From NCBI GenBank assembly GCA_017631315.1, contig JAGBTN010000016.1:149098-213097 (forward strand): a stretch of DNA of 64,000 nt. The letters are read 5' to 3'. The notes under the pieces are model-generated. The model searched no databases. It was not told where the DNA came from and was given only the letters and a program-made list of their open reading frames with translations. This DNA is from Bacteroidaceae bacterium. GTDB taxonomy: Bacteria > Bacteroidota > Bacteroidia > Bacteroidales > Bacteroidaceae. Shown here in pieces: positions 45,161 to 53,542 of the stretch. The stretch's first letter is position 1. Each line of letters opens with the position of its first letter. The position numbers and the translations under genes are program-made.

Positions 45161-45724
45161 ATGATCAATTCACAGGACATCAAGAAGGGCACCTGCATCC
45201 GCATGGACGGCAAGCTCTATTTCTGCATCGACTTCCTTCACCGCAAACCCGGTAAGGGCAATACTATTATGAACGTAACCTTGAAGGACGTTGTAAACGG
45301 TGGTGTAATCGAGAAGCGCTTCAACATTGGCGAACGCCTCGAAGACGTTCGCGTGGAACGTCGTCCCTGCCAATACCTTTACAAGGACGGAGAAGATCTC
45401 GTTTTCATGAACAACGAAACCTACGAACAGATTTCTATTTCTCCCGACCAGGTAAACGGCGTGAAGTATTTGAAGGAGAGCGAGAACGTAGAAGTTGTTG
45501 TTGACGCAAGCACTGAGACAGTTCTCTACGCAGACGTTCCCGTCAAGGTACATCTCCAGATTGTATGGACCGAGCCCGGTTTGAAGGGCGACACCGCAAC
45601 CAACACACTGAAGCCTGCACGCGTAGAGACCGGCGCAGAAATTCGTGTTCCCCTCTTCATCGAGGAAGGCGAAATGGTAGAAGTTGACAGCCGCGACGGC
45701 AGCTACCTCGGACGCGTCAAGTAA
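45161..45724 (+). CDS. efp: Elongation factor P
   Basis: A 187-residue protein that relieves ribosome stalling at proline stretches. It starts MINSQDIKKGTCIRMDGKLY. The loop that reaches the peptidyl centre reads HRKPGKGNTIMN and keeps the modifiable lysine. Two OB domains follow, ending in VEVDSRDGSYLGRVK. The start at 45161 is the canonical one; a longer in-frame extension upstream overlaps the promoter. Codon use (CCC Pro, GAA/GAG mixed) contrasts with the strongly biased genes right of 48 kb. Confidence 0.97.
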   Translation: MINSQDIKKGTCIRMDGKLYFCIDFLHRKPGKGNTIMNVTLKDVVNGGVIEKRFNIGERLEDVRVERRPCQYLYKDGEDLVFMNNETYEQISISPDQVNGVKYLKESENVEVVVDASTETVLYADVPVKVHLQIVWTEPGLKGDTATNTLKPARVETGAEIRVPLFIEEGEMVEVDSRDGSYLGRVK

Positions 45725-45746
45725 GACAACTCTCACTCACATATAC

Positions 45747-45790
45747 AAACACAAATGGCAGGTTCTTTTTGAACCTGCCATTTGTGTTTT
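45747..45790 (+). terminator. Strong Rho-independent terminator of efp
   Basis: A perfect 19-bp stem AAACACAAATGGCAGGTTC with a TTTTT loop. The 3' arm ends in TTTT. Confidence 0.93.
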
Positions 45791-45826
45791 CCGCACAGTT
45801 GAATATATTCCTGACTTTATAAATCG

Positions 45827-45889
45827 GCCCTTGCCCCATGTGAAGGCGTGCCTTGTGGGCACGCTATACGCTTCACACGGGGCGAGGGC
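45827..45889. repeat. Long three-part hairpin between efp and a lipoprotein gene
   Basis: GCCCTTGCCCC (45827-45837) pairs with GGGGCGAGGGC (45879-45889) with one G-T pair. TGAAG pairs with CTTCA and GCGTGCC with GGCACGC inside it. It lies 40 bp after the minus-strand lipoprotein gene end but lacks a clear T run. It may be a terminator of that gene or a REP-like element. Confidence 0.65.
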
Positions 45890-45928
45890 TGTTCCTGGTT
45901 GTTCTGTTTTGTTCTTTTGGAAAGGGAC

Positions 45929-46669
45929 TTAATTCTTCACACGGACGGGGCGAACGCTTCGGCCGTTGCAGCGGCTGCCGAAGAAGTAGTCCGAGTCGAT
46001 ATCGCCGGAATCGAAGAACAGCTCATAAGCGTTGCTGCTGTAGCTCGCAAAGAGCGAACGCGACCCATAGAGGCCGTAGCTACCTGCAATGCCGAGGCCC
46101 GTATCGTTGCGCCAACCGGCAGCCGGCAAGAATATACTGTTGCCATTATTCTTGCTTGTTATCTTTCTGCCATATTTGCCATTCATGGTTGTCCACACTT
46201 TGGATGTATAAGTGCTGTTGTAGAGTTCATGTAACTGTTCCTTGCTCGGCATCTGCCAACCGCTGCCCCAGTTCGCTGTGGCTGCATCGTCAGATGGTTC
46301 GAGTTCGGTCTTGTTGTCAACTGTGCCGTAACTACTGCTTGTGCAGTACTTCGTCATTGTAGTTTCTGTTCCTTTGCAATACTTATAGGTGCTCCAGTTG
46401 TATGTCGTTTTAGGTTTTGTTTCGCCCCAGGCAAAGTAATCACCATATTCTTCTGGACTTGATGCGCCTACATTGCAAGTCGCCCACAATGTACCGGAAG
46501 GCAAGCCAAGGTCGACATACTCGTGGGTGTCTTTGTTTTCTGTTACATTACCATCGGGAGGGGTAATCGTTGCTGGTGGAGTTTCCTCTACATCGTCATT
46601 ACAACTGCAGATAAAGCCAGCGCACATCGCCAGCATGAGCAATGCTCCCAAACTGAATAGTTTTTTCAT
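45929..46669 (-). CDS. Lipoprotein with Fibrobacter-type major paralogous domain
   Basis: A 246-residue protein with a lipoprotein signal (LMLAMCAGFICSCNDD). The body matches the Fib_succ_major paralogous domain: EYVDLGLPSGTLWATCNVGA, then GDYFAWGETKPKTTYNW, GWQMPSKEQLHELY and the end GRSVRPVRVKN. These domains are abundant in Prevotella and Fibrobacter surface lipoproteins. Their function is unknown. It is transcribed alone. Confidence 0.88.
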   Translation of the reverse strand: MKKLFSLGALLMLAMCAGFICSCNDDVEETPPATITPPDGNVTENKDTHEYVDLGLPSGTLWATCNVGASSPEEYGDYFAWGETKPKTTYNWSTYKYCKGTETTMTKYCTSSSYGTVDNKTELEPSDDAATANWGSGWQMPSKEQLHELYNSTYTSKVWTTMNGKYGRKITSKNNGNSIFLPAAGWRNDTGLGIAGSYGLYGSRSLFASYSSNAYELFFDSGDIDSDYFFGSRCNGRSVRPVRVKN

Positions 46670-47023
46670 TTTGTTTGTGTATTTCTGTGTCCATCAGCAC
46701 CAAACGGACATTTTGTTATACGCAGAAGCGTGGCACTGTATTACTCATTTATCAAATGGAGGTCGTGAGAATTACCTTGCAGCACAAATGATGTAAACAG
46801 TCCACGCTATACACGTGAACCATTACACTCCAACTTTGCTGCTTTAGAAATTTCTCACGTTTCCATTTGCAAGTCCGAGCATAACGCTTCGTTTATTCTA
46901 ATAAGGTACGAAAGTGCCTCCGCCGAGGCTGTTTAATAACCTTTCGCGTTGCAAATTTACAAAATAGTTGTGAATAAAGAACAAAAAGTAAGGAAAAATA
47001 AACACCTTGTGAAAGGTTAAGAA
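46670..47023. other. Gene-free spacer
   Basis: No gene was recognised. A degenerate repeat unit (CTATACACGTGAACC) occurs near 46811 and resembles the 22-bp family. The rest is AT-rich without clear structure. Confidence 0.5.
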
Positions 47024-47175
47024 AACACACAAGAGAACTTCGCCAACTTCTGCAGAGAAGTTGACAAAGTTCTCTGCAGAAGTTGGGCAATTACTCACGA
47101 GTAGTTTGGGAGCCCAACAAGTGGCAGATTTTTGCTCCTGCAGCCCATTTGCTAATGTTCACGTGTGAAGTTTGG
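47024..47175. repeat. 22-bp-period intergenic repeat array F (degenerate, CTGCAG core)
   Basis: Units at 47024, 47046, 47068 and 47090 keep the 22-bp spacing and the TTGACAA, TTGGGCA or TTTGGGA linkers. The cores are ACAAGAGAACTT, TTCTGCAGAGAA, TTCTCTGCAGAA and TCACGAGTAG. A further TTCACGTGTGAAGTTTGGC unit is near 47158. Units two and three form a perfect 17-bp inverted repeat (47043-47059, 47070-47086). It lies downstream of the tRNA-Asp gene. Confidence 0.75.
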
Positions 47176-47307
47176 CAGCACCTCTCATGATGGCAAGAAA
47201 AGAGACTGCACTCGCATGGCTATAGAAAAGAAAAAGAGATCCCAAATCTCACGACCTGAAATCTCAACCTTAAAAATCTAATACCATGAAAAACACTTTT
47301 GCTTTTG

Positions 47308-47381
47308 CGGTGCGGACGGGACTCGAACCCGCGACCCCTAGCGTGACAGGCTAGTATTCTAACCAACTGAACTACCGCACC
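47308..47381 (-). tRNA. tRNA-Asp (GTC)
   Basis: A 74-nt cloverleaf on the minus strand. The acceptor GGTGCGG pairs with CCGCACC. The anticodon loop CTGTCAC gives GTC, and the T-arm is GCGGG TTCGAGT CCCGT. The discriminator is G, as expected for Asp. CCA is not encoded. Confidence 0.97.
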
Positions 47382-47456
47382 AAAATATTCTTGCTTATAC
47401 TTTCGAATCAATCTCTATCAATTCGTTGTTATTCGTATCAGCCATTATGTTCTTCG

Positions 47457-47529
47457 AGCGGAAAACGAGACTCGAACTCGCGACCCCAACCTTGGCAAGG
47501 TTGTGCTCTACCAACTGAGCTATTTCCGC
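47457..47529 (-). tRNA. tRNA-Gly (GCC)
   Basis: A 73-nt cloverleaf on the minus strand. The acceptor GCGGAAA pairs with TTTCCGC. The anticodon loop TTGCCAA gives GCC, and the T-arm is GCGAG TTCGAGT CTCGT. The discriminator is T, as in Gly tRNAs. It precedes tRNA-Asp by 75 bp, and the two probably share a transcript. Confidence 0.97.
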
Positions 47530-47706
47530 ATTATTTGAACTTCACAATTAAGATTTCCCCCAATTGCGTGTGCAAAGGTATAGCAAAAAATTATATCTCC
47601 AAAACTTTTTGCATTTTTTTTGCATTTTTTTTGTGCTTGTTGGCAGTTGAAATACTATGAAATGAAAGTATTAGCGAGGTAATGCGTTGCAAACCAGATG
47701 TTTATG

Positions 47707-48078
47707 CTATTTAACCGCAGTGCGTCCCAACCAAACCATAATTACACCTAAAAAAATGCTTAAGCCCGTATAAAGGGCAAATATAGCCCAATGTCGCTGT
47801 TGTAACATTAGGAAAATGTCGTCGGCGAAGGATGAGAATGTGGTGAATCCGCCACAAAATCCTGTTACGAGTAGTACATTCATTGTTGGTGTGATGAAAT
47901 TATTGCGCTCGGCAAGTCCAAGTAGGGCACCTATTATAAAACTTCCGATAACATTCACCACAAATGTTCCTAACGGGAAACCTCCTACGTCCCACAAATG
48001 GCATAAACGACCCGTGAGGTAGCGCAGGCAGGTGCCTACGAAGCCTCCCAGACCTGCTATAATCATCGCTTTAATCAT
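47707..48078 (-). CDS. crcB: CrcB/FluC fluoride channel
   Basis: The 123-residue protein has four hydrophobic segments. GGFVGTCLRYL, NVIGSFIIG and GFCGGFTTFSSFADD are the Fluc signatures, including the Asn, Phe and TTFSSF residues that line the pore. It forms dual-topology dimers that export fluoride. No fluoride-riboswitch consensus was found upstream. Codon use is mixed and lies at the boundary between the two codon styles of the window. Confidence 0.95.
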   Translation of the reverse strand: MIKAMIIAGLGGFVGTCLRYLTGRLCHLWDVGGFPLGTFVVNVIGSFIIGALLGLAERNNFITPTMNVLLVTGFCGGFTTFSSFADDIFLMLQQRHWAIFALYTGLSIFLGVIMVWLGRTAVK

Positions 48079-48145
48079 ACAATATAAAATTTACACAAAA
48101 ATAATTACTAGAAGTGAGTAATCAAAAATCATACCGCATAAGATG

Positions 48146-48173
48146 TTGCGCAAAATGGTTGCATGGCATGCAA
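48146..48173. promoter_or_regulatory. Paired palindromes upstream of the urease cluster
   Basis: TTGCGCAA (48146-48153) is a perfect 8-bp palindrome. TTGCATG-G-CATGCAA (48159-48173) is a perfect 7-bp inverted repeat around one base. Both lie 40-65 bp before ureA, where an operator would be expected. No TAnnTTTG box is clear here. The regulator is unknown. Confidence 0.45.
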
Positions 48174-48210
48174 TTTGCCTTGTTCGTGTTGAACAATAAA
48201 TCAAAATATT

Positions 48211-48513
48211 ATGCATTTAACACCAAAAGAGATTGACAAACTTCAATTGCTGACGCTGGGAATGATTGCCGAGCGACGATTGAAGAATGGGTTGAAATTA
48301 AATTATCCCGAAGCGATAGCTTACATCACATCGCAAGCATTAGAGGGTGCTCGTGCCGGAAAGAGTGTCGAGCAGGTTATGAGTGAAGCATCCACAGCAC
48401 TTTCGCGTGACGACGTCATGGAGGGTGTGGGTGATATGATAGCTCTGTTACAGGTCGAGGCGGTCTTCACCGATGGCTCTCGATTGGTTAGTATTCACAA
48501 TCCTATAAAGTAG
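48211..48513 (+). CDS. ureA: Urease gamma subunit
   Basis: A 100-residue protein with the standard UreA sequence (MHLTPKEIDKLQLLTLGMIA, LNYPEAIAYITSQALEGAR, EAVFTDGSRLVSIHNPI). It is the smallest structural subunit of the nickel enzyme that splits urea into ammonia and carbamate. It leads the cluster ureABCEFGD-urea channel on one strand with gaps of 1-17 bp or overlaps. Confidence 0.97.
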   Translation: MHLTPKEIDKLQLLTLGMIAERRLKNGLKLNYPEAIAYITSQALEGARAGKSVEQVMSEASTALSRDDVMEGVGDMIALLQVEAVFTDGSRLVSIHNPIK

Positions 48514-48519
48514 AAAGAG

Positions 48520-49071
48520 ATGAATAACACAACAAAGGCGGCAGCAAATAATGTGGTTGAGGGGACACGTGCTGCAGCCTCGCAGCAGCACCAGACCAAT
48601 ATGTCTCCCCTCTATCCAAATCAAACGGGTTTTAAGCCAAATGTCGATGTGGCGGTTGGGGCCGTTGTTTTGAGCGATACCGCTATTACCTATAATGCGG
48701 AGCGGCAGGTTAAAAAACTCACCATCCGTAATACGGGCGACCGTCCTATCCAGGTAGGCTCGCACTTTCATCTTTTCGAGGTTAATCGTTACCTGGAGTT
48801 TGACCGCGATGAGGCTTTTGGCTGCCATCTAAATATTCCAGCCACCACGGCCATTCGTTTTGAGCCTGGCGATAGTCGCGAGGTTGAGGTCGTTAGTTAT
48901 TCGGGTAAGCGACGCGTCGTTGGCTTTAATCGTCTGGTGAATGGCTATACCGGCATCGAGGATTCACCATCCTATTATCCGACCCATATCCGAGCTTTGC
49001 ATCGCATGCGCAGTGCAGGCTTTAAGTGTGGAGCATCAAAACAAGAGTGTAATAATAAAGAGCATAATTAG
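48520..49071 (+). CDS. ureB: Urease beta subunit, extended
   Basis: A 183-residue protein. The core (about 40-140) is canonical: [63 protein letters not shown]. It is longer than the usual 100-140 residues, with an N-terminal Gln/Ala-rich stretch of about 40 residues and a C-terminal basic, Cys-containing tail of about 40. The tail could contact other subunits. It starts 6 bp after ureA. Confidence 0.96.
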   Translation: MNNTTKAAANNVVEGTRAAASQQHQTNMSPLYPNQTGFKPNVDVAVGAVVLSDTAITYNAERQVKKLTIRNTGDRPIQVGSHFHLFEVNRYLEFDRDEAFGCHLNIPATTAIRFEPGDSREVEVVSYSGKRRVVGFNRLVNGYTGIEDSPSYYPTHIRALHRMRSAGFKCGASKQECNNKEHN

Positions 49072-49078
49072 AGTAAAA

Positions 49079-50797
49079 ATGGCAACAATATCAAGACAGG
49101 AGAATAACAATCTATTTGGACCAACAGTAGGCGATAAGATTCGTCTTGCTGACACCGATCTATATGTGGAGATTGAGCGCGATTTAAGACGATATGGCGA
49201 TGAGGTAGTCTATGGTGGAGGCAAGACATTGCGTGACGGCATGGGTCTGGCAAACACCACACCTTCGAAATCGGGTGCTTTGGATTTGGTCATAACCAAT
49301 GTTACAATTATCGACCCTTTGCTTGGCGTGGTGAAGGCCGATGTGGGTATTAAGGATGGTAAGATTGCCGGCATTGGCAAGTCGGGTAATCCCAATATTA
49401 TGGATGATGTAGATCCCGATTTAGTTACCGGAGCTGCTACCGATGCCATATCGGGCGAGCATCTTATCCTCACGGCTGCAGGTATCGATGGTCATGTGCA
49501 CTTCATCTCGCCACAACAGGCCGAGGCGGCACTGAGCAACGGTATCACAACTCTCTTTGGCGGAGGTATAGGCCCGAGCGATGGTTCAAATGGAACTACC
49601 ATAACTTCGGGAGTGTGGAATATCGAGATGATGCTCAAGGCGGTTGAGAGCATGCCCGTAAATGTTGGTTTCCTGGGTAAGGGAAATTGTTCGGTGGCGC
49701 AGTCGCTGGAGGAGCAGATTGAAGCGGGAGCCTGCGGTTTGAAGATTCACGAGGATTGGGGTTCGACACCTGCTGCAATATGCAAGTCGCTGGATGTTGC
49801 TGAGCGTTACGATGTTCAGGTAGCTATACACACCGACACACTCAATGAGAGTGGTTATGTCGAGGATACCATTGCAGCCATTGACGGACGCACCATACAT
49901 ACCTATCATACCGAAGGCGCAGGTGGAGGCCATGCACCCGATTTGTTGAAGGTGGCGAGTATGCCATTCGTATTGCCCTCTTCGACCAATCCTACGTTGC
50001 CATTTGGCGTGAACTCTCAGGCCGAGTTGTTCGACATGATTATGGTGTGCCACAATCTCAATCCAAAGATACCTTCTGATGTGGCATTTGCTGAGAGCCG
50101 AGTGCGTCCAGGTACTCAGGCTGCCGAGAATGTATTGCACGATTTGGGAGTTCTGTCTATGATTTCGTCTGATTCTCAGGCCATGGGACGTGTGGGCGAG
50201 TCGTTTATGAGAGCTGTGCAGATGGCATCTTTCATGAAATCGGCTTGTGGTAAGCTTCACGAAGATAGTGCCGAGAATGACAACTTCCGTGTTTTGCGTT
50301 ACTTGGCAAAGGTTACAATCAATCCAGCTATTACATTTGGCGTGTCCGACTATTTGGGCTCTATTGCTAAGGGCAAGGTTGCCGACTTGGTGCTGTGGGA
50401 GCCTCAGTTCTTTGGGGCCAAGCCCAAGATGGTGCTCAAGGCGGGTGCTATCAGTTGGGCAAATATGGGTGACCCCAATGCGTCGTTGCCCACACCTCAG
50501 CCTTGTTACTATCGTCCGATGTTTGGTGCTTATGGCAAGGTGCTGCCACAGAGCTGCATGAGTTTTGTCTCTAAGGCAGCTGCGCAGAGTGATATAGCTT
50601 GTCGCTTGGGTCTTGAGCGAAAGGTGTTGCCTGTGTGCCACACACGTCAAATATCTAAGAGCGACATGGTGCTTAACACGGCAACGCCACGCATCGATGT
50701 CGATGCCGAGAGTTTCGAGGTGGCCGTTAATGGGGTAAAGATCTCTCTCGAGCCAGCGAAGAGTGTGGCTTTGGGTCAGTTATATTGGTTTAGCTAA
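49079..50797 (+). CDS. ureC: Urease alpha (catalytic) subunit
   Basis: A 572-residue amidohydrolase holding the two nickels. [11 protein letters not shown] supplies metal His residues. The carbamylated Lys is K222 in [22 protein letters not shown] and [12 protein letters not shown] add ligands, and the active-site flap Cys324-His325 is in [13 protein letters not shown]. The second flap His of many ureases (CHHL) is Asn here, but the catalytic His is kept. The start is the ATG at 49079, 7 bp after ureB. An in-frame extension into ureB is rejected. Confidence 0.98.
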   Translation: MATISRQENNNLFGPTVGDKIRLADTDLYVEIERDLRRYGDEVVYGGGKTLRDGMGLANTTPSKSGALDLVITNVTIIDPLLGVVKADVGIKDGKIAGIGKSGNPNIMDDVDPDLVTGAATDAISGEHLILTAAGIDGHVHFISPQQAEAALSNGITTLFGGGIGPSDGSNGTTITSGVWNIEMMLKAVESMPVNVGFLGKGNCSVAQSLEEQIEAGACGLKIHEDWGSTPAAICKSLDVAERYDVQVAIHTDTLNESGYVEDTIAAIDGRTIHTYHTEGAGGGHAPDLLKVASMPFVLPSSTNPTLPFGVNSQAELFDMIMVCHNLNPKIPSDVAFAESRVRPGTQAAENVLHDLGVLSMISSDSQAMGRVGESFMRAVQMASFMKSACGKLHEDSAENDNFRVLRYLAKVTINPAITFGVSDYLGSIAKGKVADLVLWEPQFFGAKPKMVLKAGAISWANMGDPNASLPTPQPCYYRPMFGAYGKVLPQSCMSFVSKAAAQSDIACRLGLERKVLPVCHTRQISKSDMVLNTATPRIDVDAESFEVAVNGVKISLEPAKSVALGQLYWFS

Positions 50798-50798
50798 T

Positions 50799-51356
50799 AT
50801 GATACATGTAACTGAGATATTGGGAAATATTTCTTCTTTGGAGTGGGCATTTCGTGCCGAGAATCTAAGTGTACGTAGAATCGAGGTTGATCAGTGGACG
50901 GCACAGAAGAGTAGGTTTGTAGCATATGACGACTTTGGTGAGGAGTATGTTATTCGCTTGCCGCGCCATACGCAGTTGCACGATGGCGATATTGTTGCCT
51001 ATGATTCCGTAGCTAATCTTGTGACTATAATATCCCTCAAGCTTCAAGATGTTATGGTCGTGGATATGGGGTCGCTATCGCGTCAGCCATTCGATGTGGT
51101 ACTTCGTACGGCTGTGGAATTAGGACACGCTTTGGGTAATCAGCATTGGGCTGCGGTGGTGCGTGGTACTATGGTTTATGTGCCATTGATTCTCGATAGA
51201 AAGGTTATGGAGAGTGTCATGCAGAGTCATAACTTCGAGCATCTCGATTACTCGTTCCGACCGGCCGATAATATTATCCCTTATCTCTCGCCTCAGGAGG
51301 TGAGACGATTATTGGGCAGTTCAACTCATAGCCATCATCATGACTGCGACTTCTGA
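50799..51356 (+). CDS. ureE: Urease nickel-delivery chaperone UreE
   Basis: A 185-residue protein with the UreE fold: N-terminal RLPRHTQLHDGDIVAYDS and a central metal-binding region containing LGHALGNQHWAAVV. The C-terminal SSTHSHHHDCDF is a short His-rich nickel-binding tail. The start is the ATG 1 bp after the ureC stop; a longer frame upstream is inside ureC. It overlaps ureF by 17 bp. Confidence 0.95.
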   Translation: MIHVTEILGNISSLEWAFRAENLSVRRIEVDQWTAQKSRFVAYDDFGEEYVIRLPRHTQLHDGDIVAYDSVANLVTIISLKLQDVMVVDMGSLSRQPFDVVLRTAVELGHALGNQHWAAVVRGTMVYVPLILDRKVMESVMQSHNFEHLDYSFRPADNIIPYLSPQEVRRLLGSSTHSHHHDCDF

Positions 51357-52041
51357 TAGGCGGAGTGTGGCTGTAGCCTACCATCTTATGCAACTTTGTG
51401 ACTCGGCACTCCCCGTGGGAGGTTTCTCCTTTTCCTGCGCTTTGGAGAGTGCCGTAGCACAAGGATTGTTGCGTTCCGTTCACGATATCGAGCAGTATGT
51501 GAGGGTGGTTGTACGCCAATCGTTGTTGAGTGATGGCGTAGCGGCACTGCATGCCATGCGTAGTGCAGACTCGATTGCTGAGCTATGTCGTGCCGACCGA
51601 GCACTGATGGCGAGAAAAGCCTCTGTCGAGATGCGCACGATGAGTGTTCGTATGGGTCGTAAGTTGGCTGAGCTGGGTTCTGAGTTGTTGCCTTGTCGCG
51701 ATATTGACGAGTGGCTCTCTTGTGTTGTTCAACACCGTGCGGAGGGCTCCTATGCAGTCTCGCAGGGTCTTATTTTCTCGCTATGCGGAGCTTCGGAGTG
51801 CGATTTGTTTGCAGCCGTAGGGTATGGAACAGCCTCGATGGTATTGGGTGCTGCGTTGCGTCTGGCAAGAGTAACTCATCGTGACACTCAGAAGATGCTT
51901 TTTTCTCTCTCTTTGTTCGTGGACTCGCTCTACGACCAGGCTCGCATGCTTGGGTTGGAGCAGATGCACGGTTTTGCACCAGAAATGGATATACTCTCGT
52001 CGTTACATGAGAGGGGTATACAACGAATGTTTATGTCATAA
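51340..52041 (+). CDS. ureF: Urease accessory protein UreF
   Basis: A 233-residue all-helical protein that bridges UreD and UreG in the activation complex. LMQLCDSALPVGGFSFSCALE is the UreF opening, and FSLSLFVDSLYDQARMLGLEQ is the conserved C-terminal part. It precedes ureG by 3 bp. Confidence 0.94.
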   Translation: MTATSDRRSVAVAYHLMQLCDSALPVGGFSFSCALESAVAQGLLRSVHDIEQYVRVVVRQSLLSDGVAALHAMRSADSIAELCRADRALMARKASVEMRTMSVRMGRKLAELGSELLPCRDIDEWLSCVVQHRAEGSYAVSQGLIFSLCGASECDLFAAVGYGTASMVLGAALRLARVTHRDTQKMLFSLSLFVDSLYDQARMLGLEQMHGFAPEMDILSSLHERGIQRMFMS

Positions 52042-52044
52042 ATT

Positions 52045-52665
52045 ATGAATTCTACTTGCAGAATTGGAATCGGAGGGCCCGTAGGTTCGGGTAAAACCGC
52101 CATTATTGAAGCCATTACGCCTCGTTTATTGGAGTTGGGGCATAAGGTGTTGATTATTACTAACGATGTGGTCACAACCGAAGATGCTAAACATGTTAGA
52201 AAAATCCTCAAAGGGGTACTTGCCGAGGAGCGCATCATAGGTGTTGAGACGGGAGCGTGTCCACATACGGCTGTGCGGGAGGATCCCTCGATGAATCTTG
52301 CGGCTGTTGAAGAGATGGAGGAGCGTTTCCCCGATGGTGATGTGCTACTTATCGAGTCGGGTGGCGATAATCTCACTCTTACGTTCAGTCCGGCATTGGT
52401 CGATTTCTTTATCTATGTGATTGATGTCGCGGCAGGGGATAAAATACCTCGCAAGGATGGGCCGGGTATCTCCCATTCCGATATTTTGGTGATTAATAAA
52501 ATCGACTTGGCGCCTTATGTCCACGCATCGCTTGAGGTTATGCGTCGCGATTCGCTTGCAATGCGAGGTGAGGGCAAGCCCTTTGTCTTCACCAACTGTT
52601 TCACGGGCGAGGGGGTTGATGAATTGGTGTCGCTTATTCAGCATCGGGCATTGTTCGAGGGGTAA
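52045..52665 (+). CDS. ureG: Urease GTPase chaperone UreG
   Basis: A 206-residue SIMIBI GTPase that carries nickel to UreD-UreF-apourease. [17 protein letters not shown] is the P-loop, [10 protein letters not shown] the switch I region, and [15 protein letters not shown] contains the Cys-Pro-His metal motif. [16 protein letters not shown] and [11 protein letters not shown] (guanine-binding NKxD) follow. All key residues are present. Confidence 0.97.
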   Translation: MNSTCRIGIGGPVGSGKTAIIEAITPRLLELGHKVLIITNDVVTTEDAKHVRKILKGVLAEERIIGVETGACPHTAVREDPSMNLAAVEEMEERFPDGDVLLIESGGDNLTLTFSPALVDFFIYVIDVAAGDKIPRKDGPGISHSDILVINKIDLAPYVHASLEVMRRDSLAMRGEGKPFVFTNCFTGEGVDELVSLIQHRALFEG

Positions 52666-52667
52666 TT

Positions 52668-53525
52668 ATGGATGTATTGTCGAAAGTTCCTCATGGTAAG
52701 AGGGGTTATTTGCGGTTGGGCTTCGAGGTTGATTCGCGTGGGCGTAGCATCCTGCGTGATTTATATCGATGCGCCCCAATAATTGTGCAGCAGGCACTCT
52801 ATTTCGACGAGCAGATGCCCTGGTTGCCGTGTGTCTATATACTCTCGGCAGGAGGTCCTGTGGTTGAGGGCGATAACTATGAACAACACTTCACTCTAAA
52901 GTGCGGCTCTTGCGCTTATATATCCACAGGTGCGGCTACTAAAGTGGCGCAGATGCGGGGAGGCAGGGCTCTTATGCGACAAAGTATAAGGCTCGAAGCA
53001 GGGGCTTATTTGGAATATATGCCCGAAGTGGTAATTCCTTGTAAAGGAGCTAATTATGAGGTCTGTAATAGGGTCGAGGTCGATGCATCGGCTACGCTCT
53101 TCTATTCCGAGATATTTCTGAGTGGAAGGCGTTATTCGGGCGAGAGTTTCTTGTACGAAAAGCTCTCCTTGCAGACTCAAGTTTTACGTCCTGGTGGCGA
53201 GTTGGTCTATGTTGATAGTGTGGCGGTTGAGCCGCAAAAACAGGATGTCCATGCCAAGGGAGTTATGTGTGGTTATGAGGTGTTTGCTTCGGTCTTAATC
53301 ATTACACCCGGGGATGTGGCTCAGGCGCTTTGTCGAGAAATCGAGCCTTACATGCGCAGCGATATGGCGCTGGGGGTAAATCTTCTGCCCTTCGATGCCG
53401 GATTAAAGTGTTCGATTTTGGGACAGCAGAGTGGTGAAGTTAAGAGCGAGATTCGTAGGATTTGTTCACTTCTGCGCATGAGGATTAAGGGGTGTGCCTT
53501 GCCCGAGGAGTTTGTGTGGAAATAA
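52668..53525 (+). CDS. ureD: Urease accessory protein UreD
   Basis: A 285-residue beta-rich scaffold for urease activation (UreH in some species). YILSAGGPVVEGDNYEQHF, CAYISTGAATKVAQMRGG and LEYMPEVVIPCKGANYEV are the conserved blocks. It is last among the accessory genes, which is a common alternative to the ureD-first order, and starts 2 bp after ureG. Confidence 0.94.
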   Translation: MDVLSKVPHGKRGYLRLGFEVDSRGRSILRDLYRCAPIIVQQALYFDEQMPWLPCVYILSAGGPVVEGDNYEQHFTLKCGSCAYISTGAATKVAQMRGGRALMRQSIRLEAGAYLEYMPEVVIPCKGANYEVCNRVEVDASATLFYSEIFLSGRRYSGESFLYEKLSLQTQVLRPGGELVYVDSVAVEPQKQDVHAKGVMCGYEVFASVLIITPGDVAQALCREIEPYMRSDMALGVNLLPFDAGLKCSILGQQSGEVKSEIRRICSLLRMRIKGCALPEEFVWK

Positions 53526-53542
53526 TTTTTTAATAAGATAAG

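Noticed and set aside
48079-48210. Fluoride riboswitch upstream of crcB
   Set aside because: No match to the conserved GGCGAUGG and CCGAAACUGG-like elements was found.
48941-49078. Longer N-terminus for ureC starting inside ureB
   Set aside because: UreC homologues begin at the [10 protein letters not shown]-type start at 49079. The extension overlaps ureB codons in another frame.
49586-50650. Minus-strand frame of 354 codons
   Set aside because: It is antisense to ureC, which is unmistakable.
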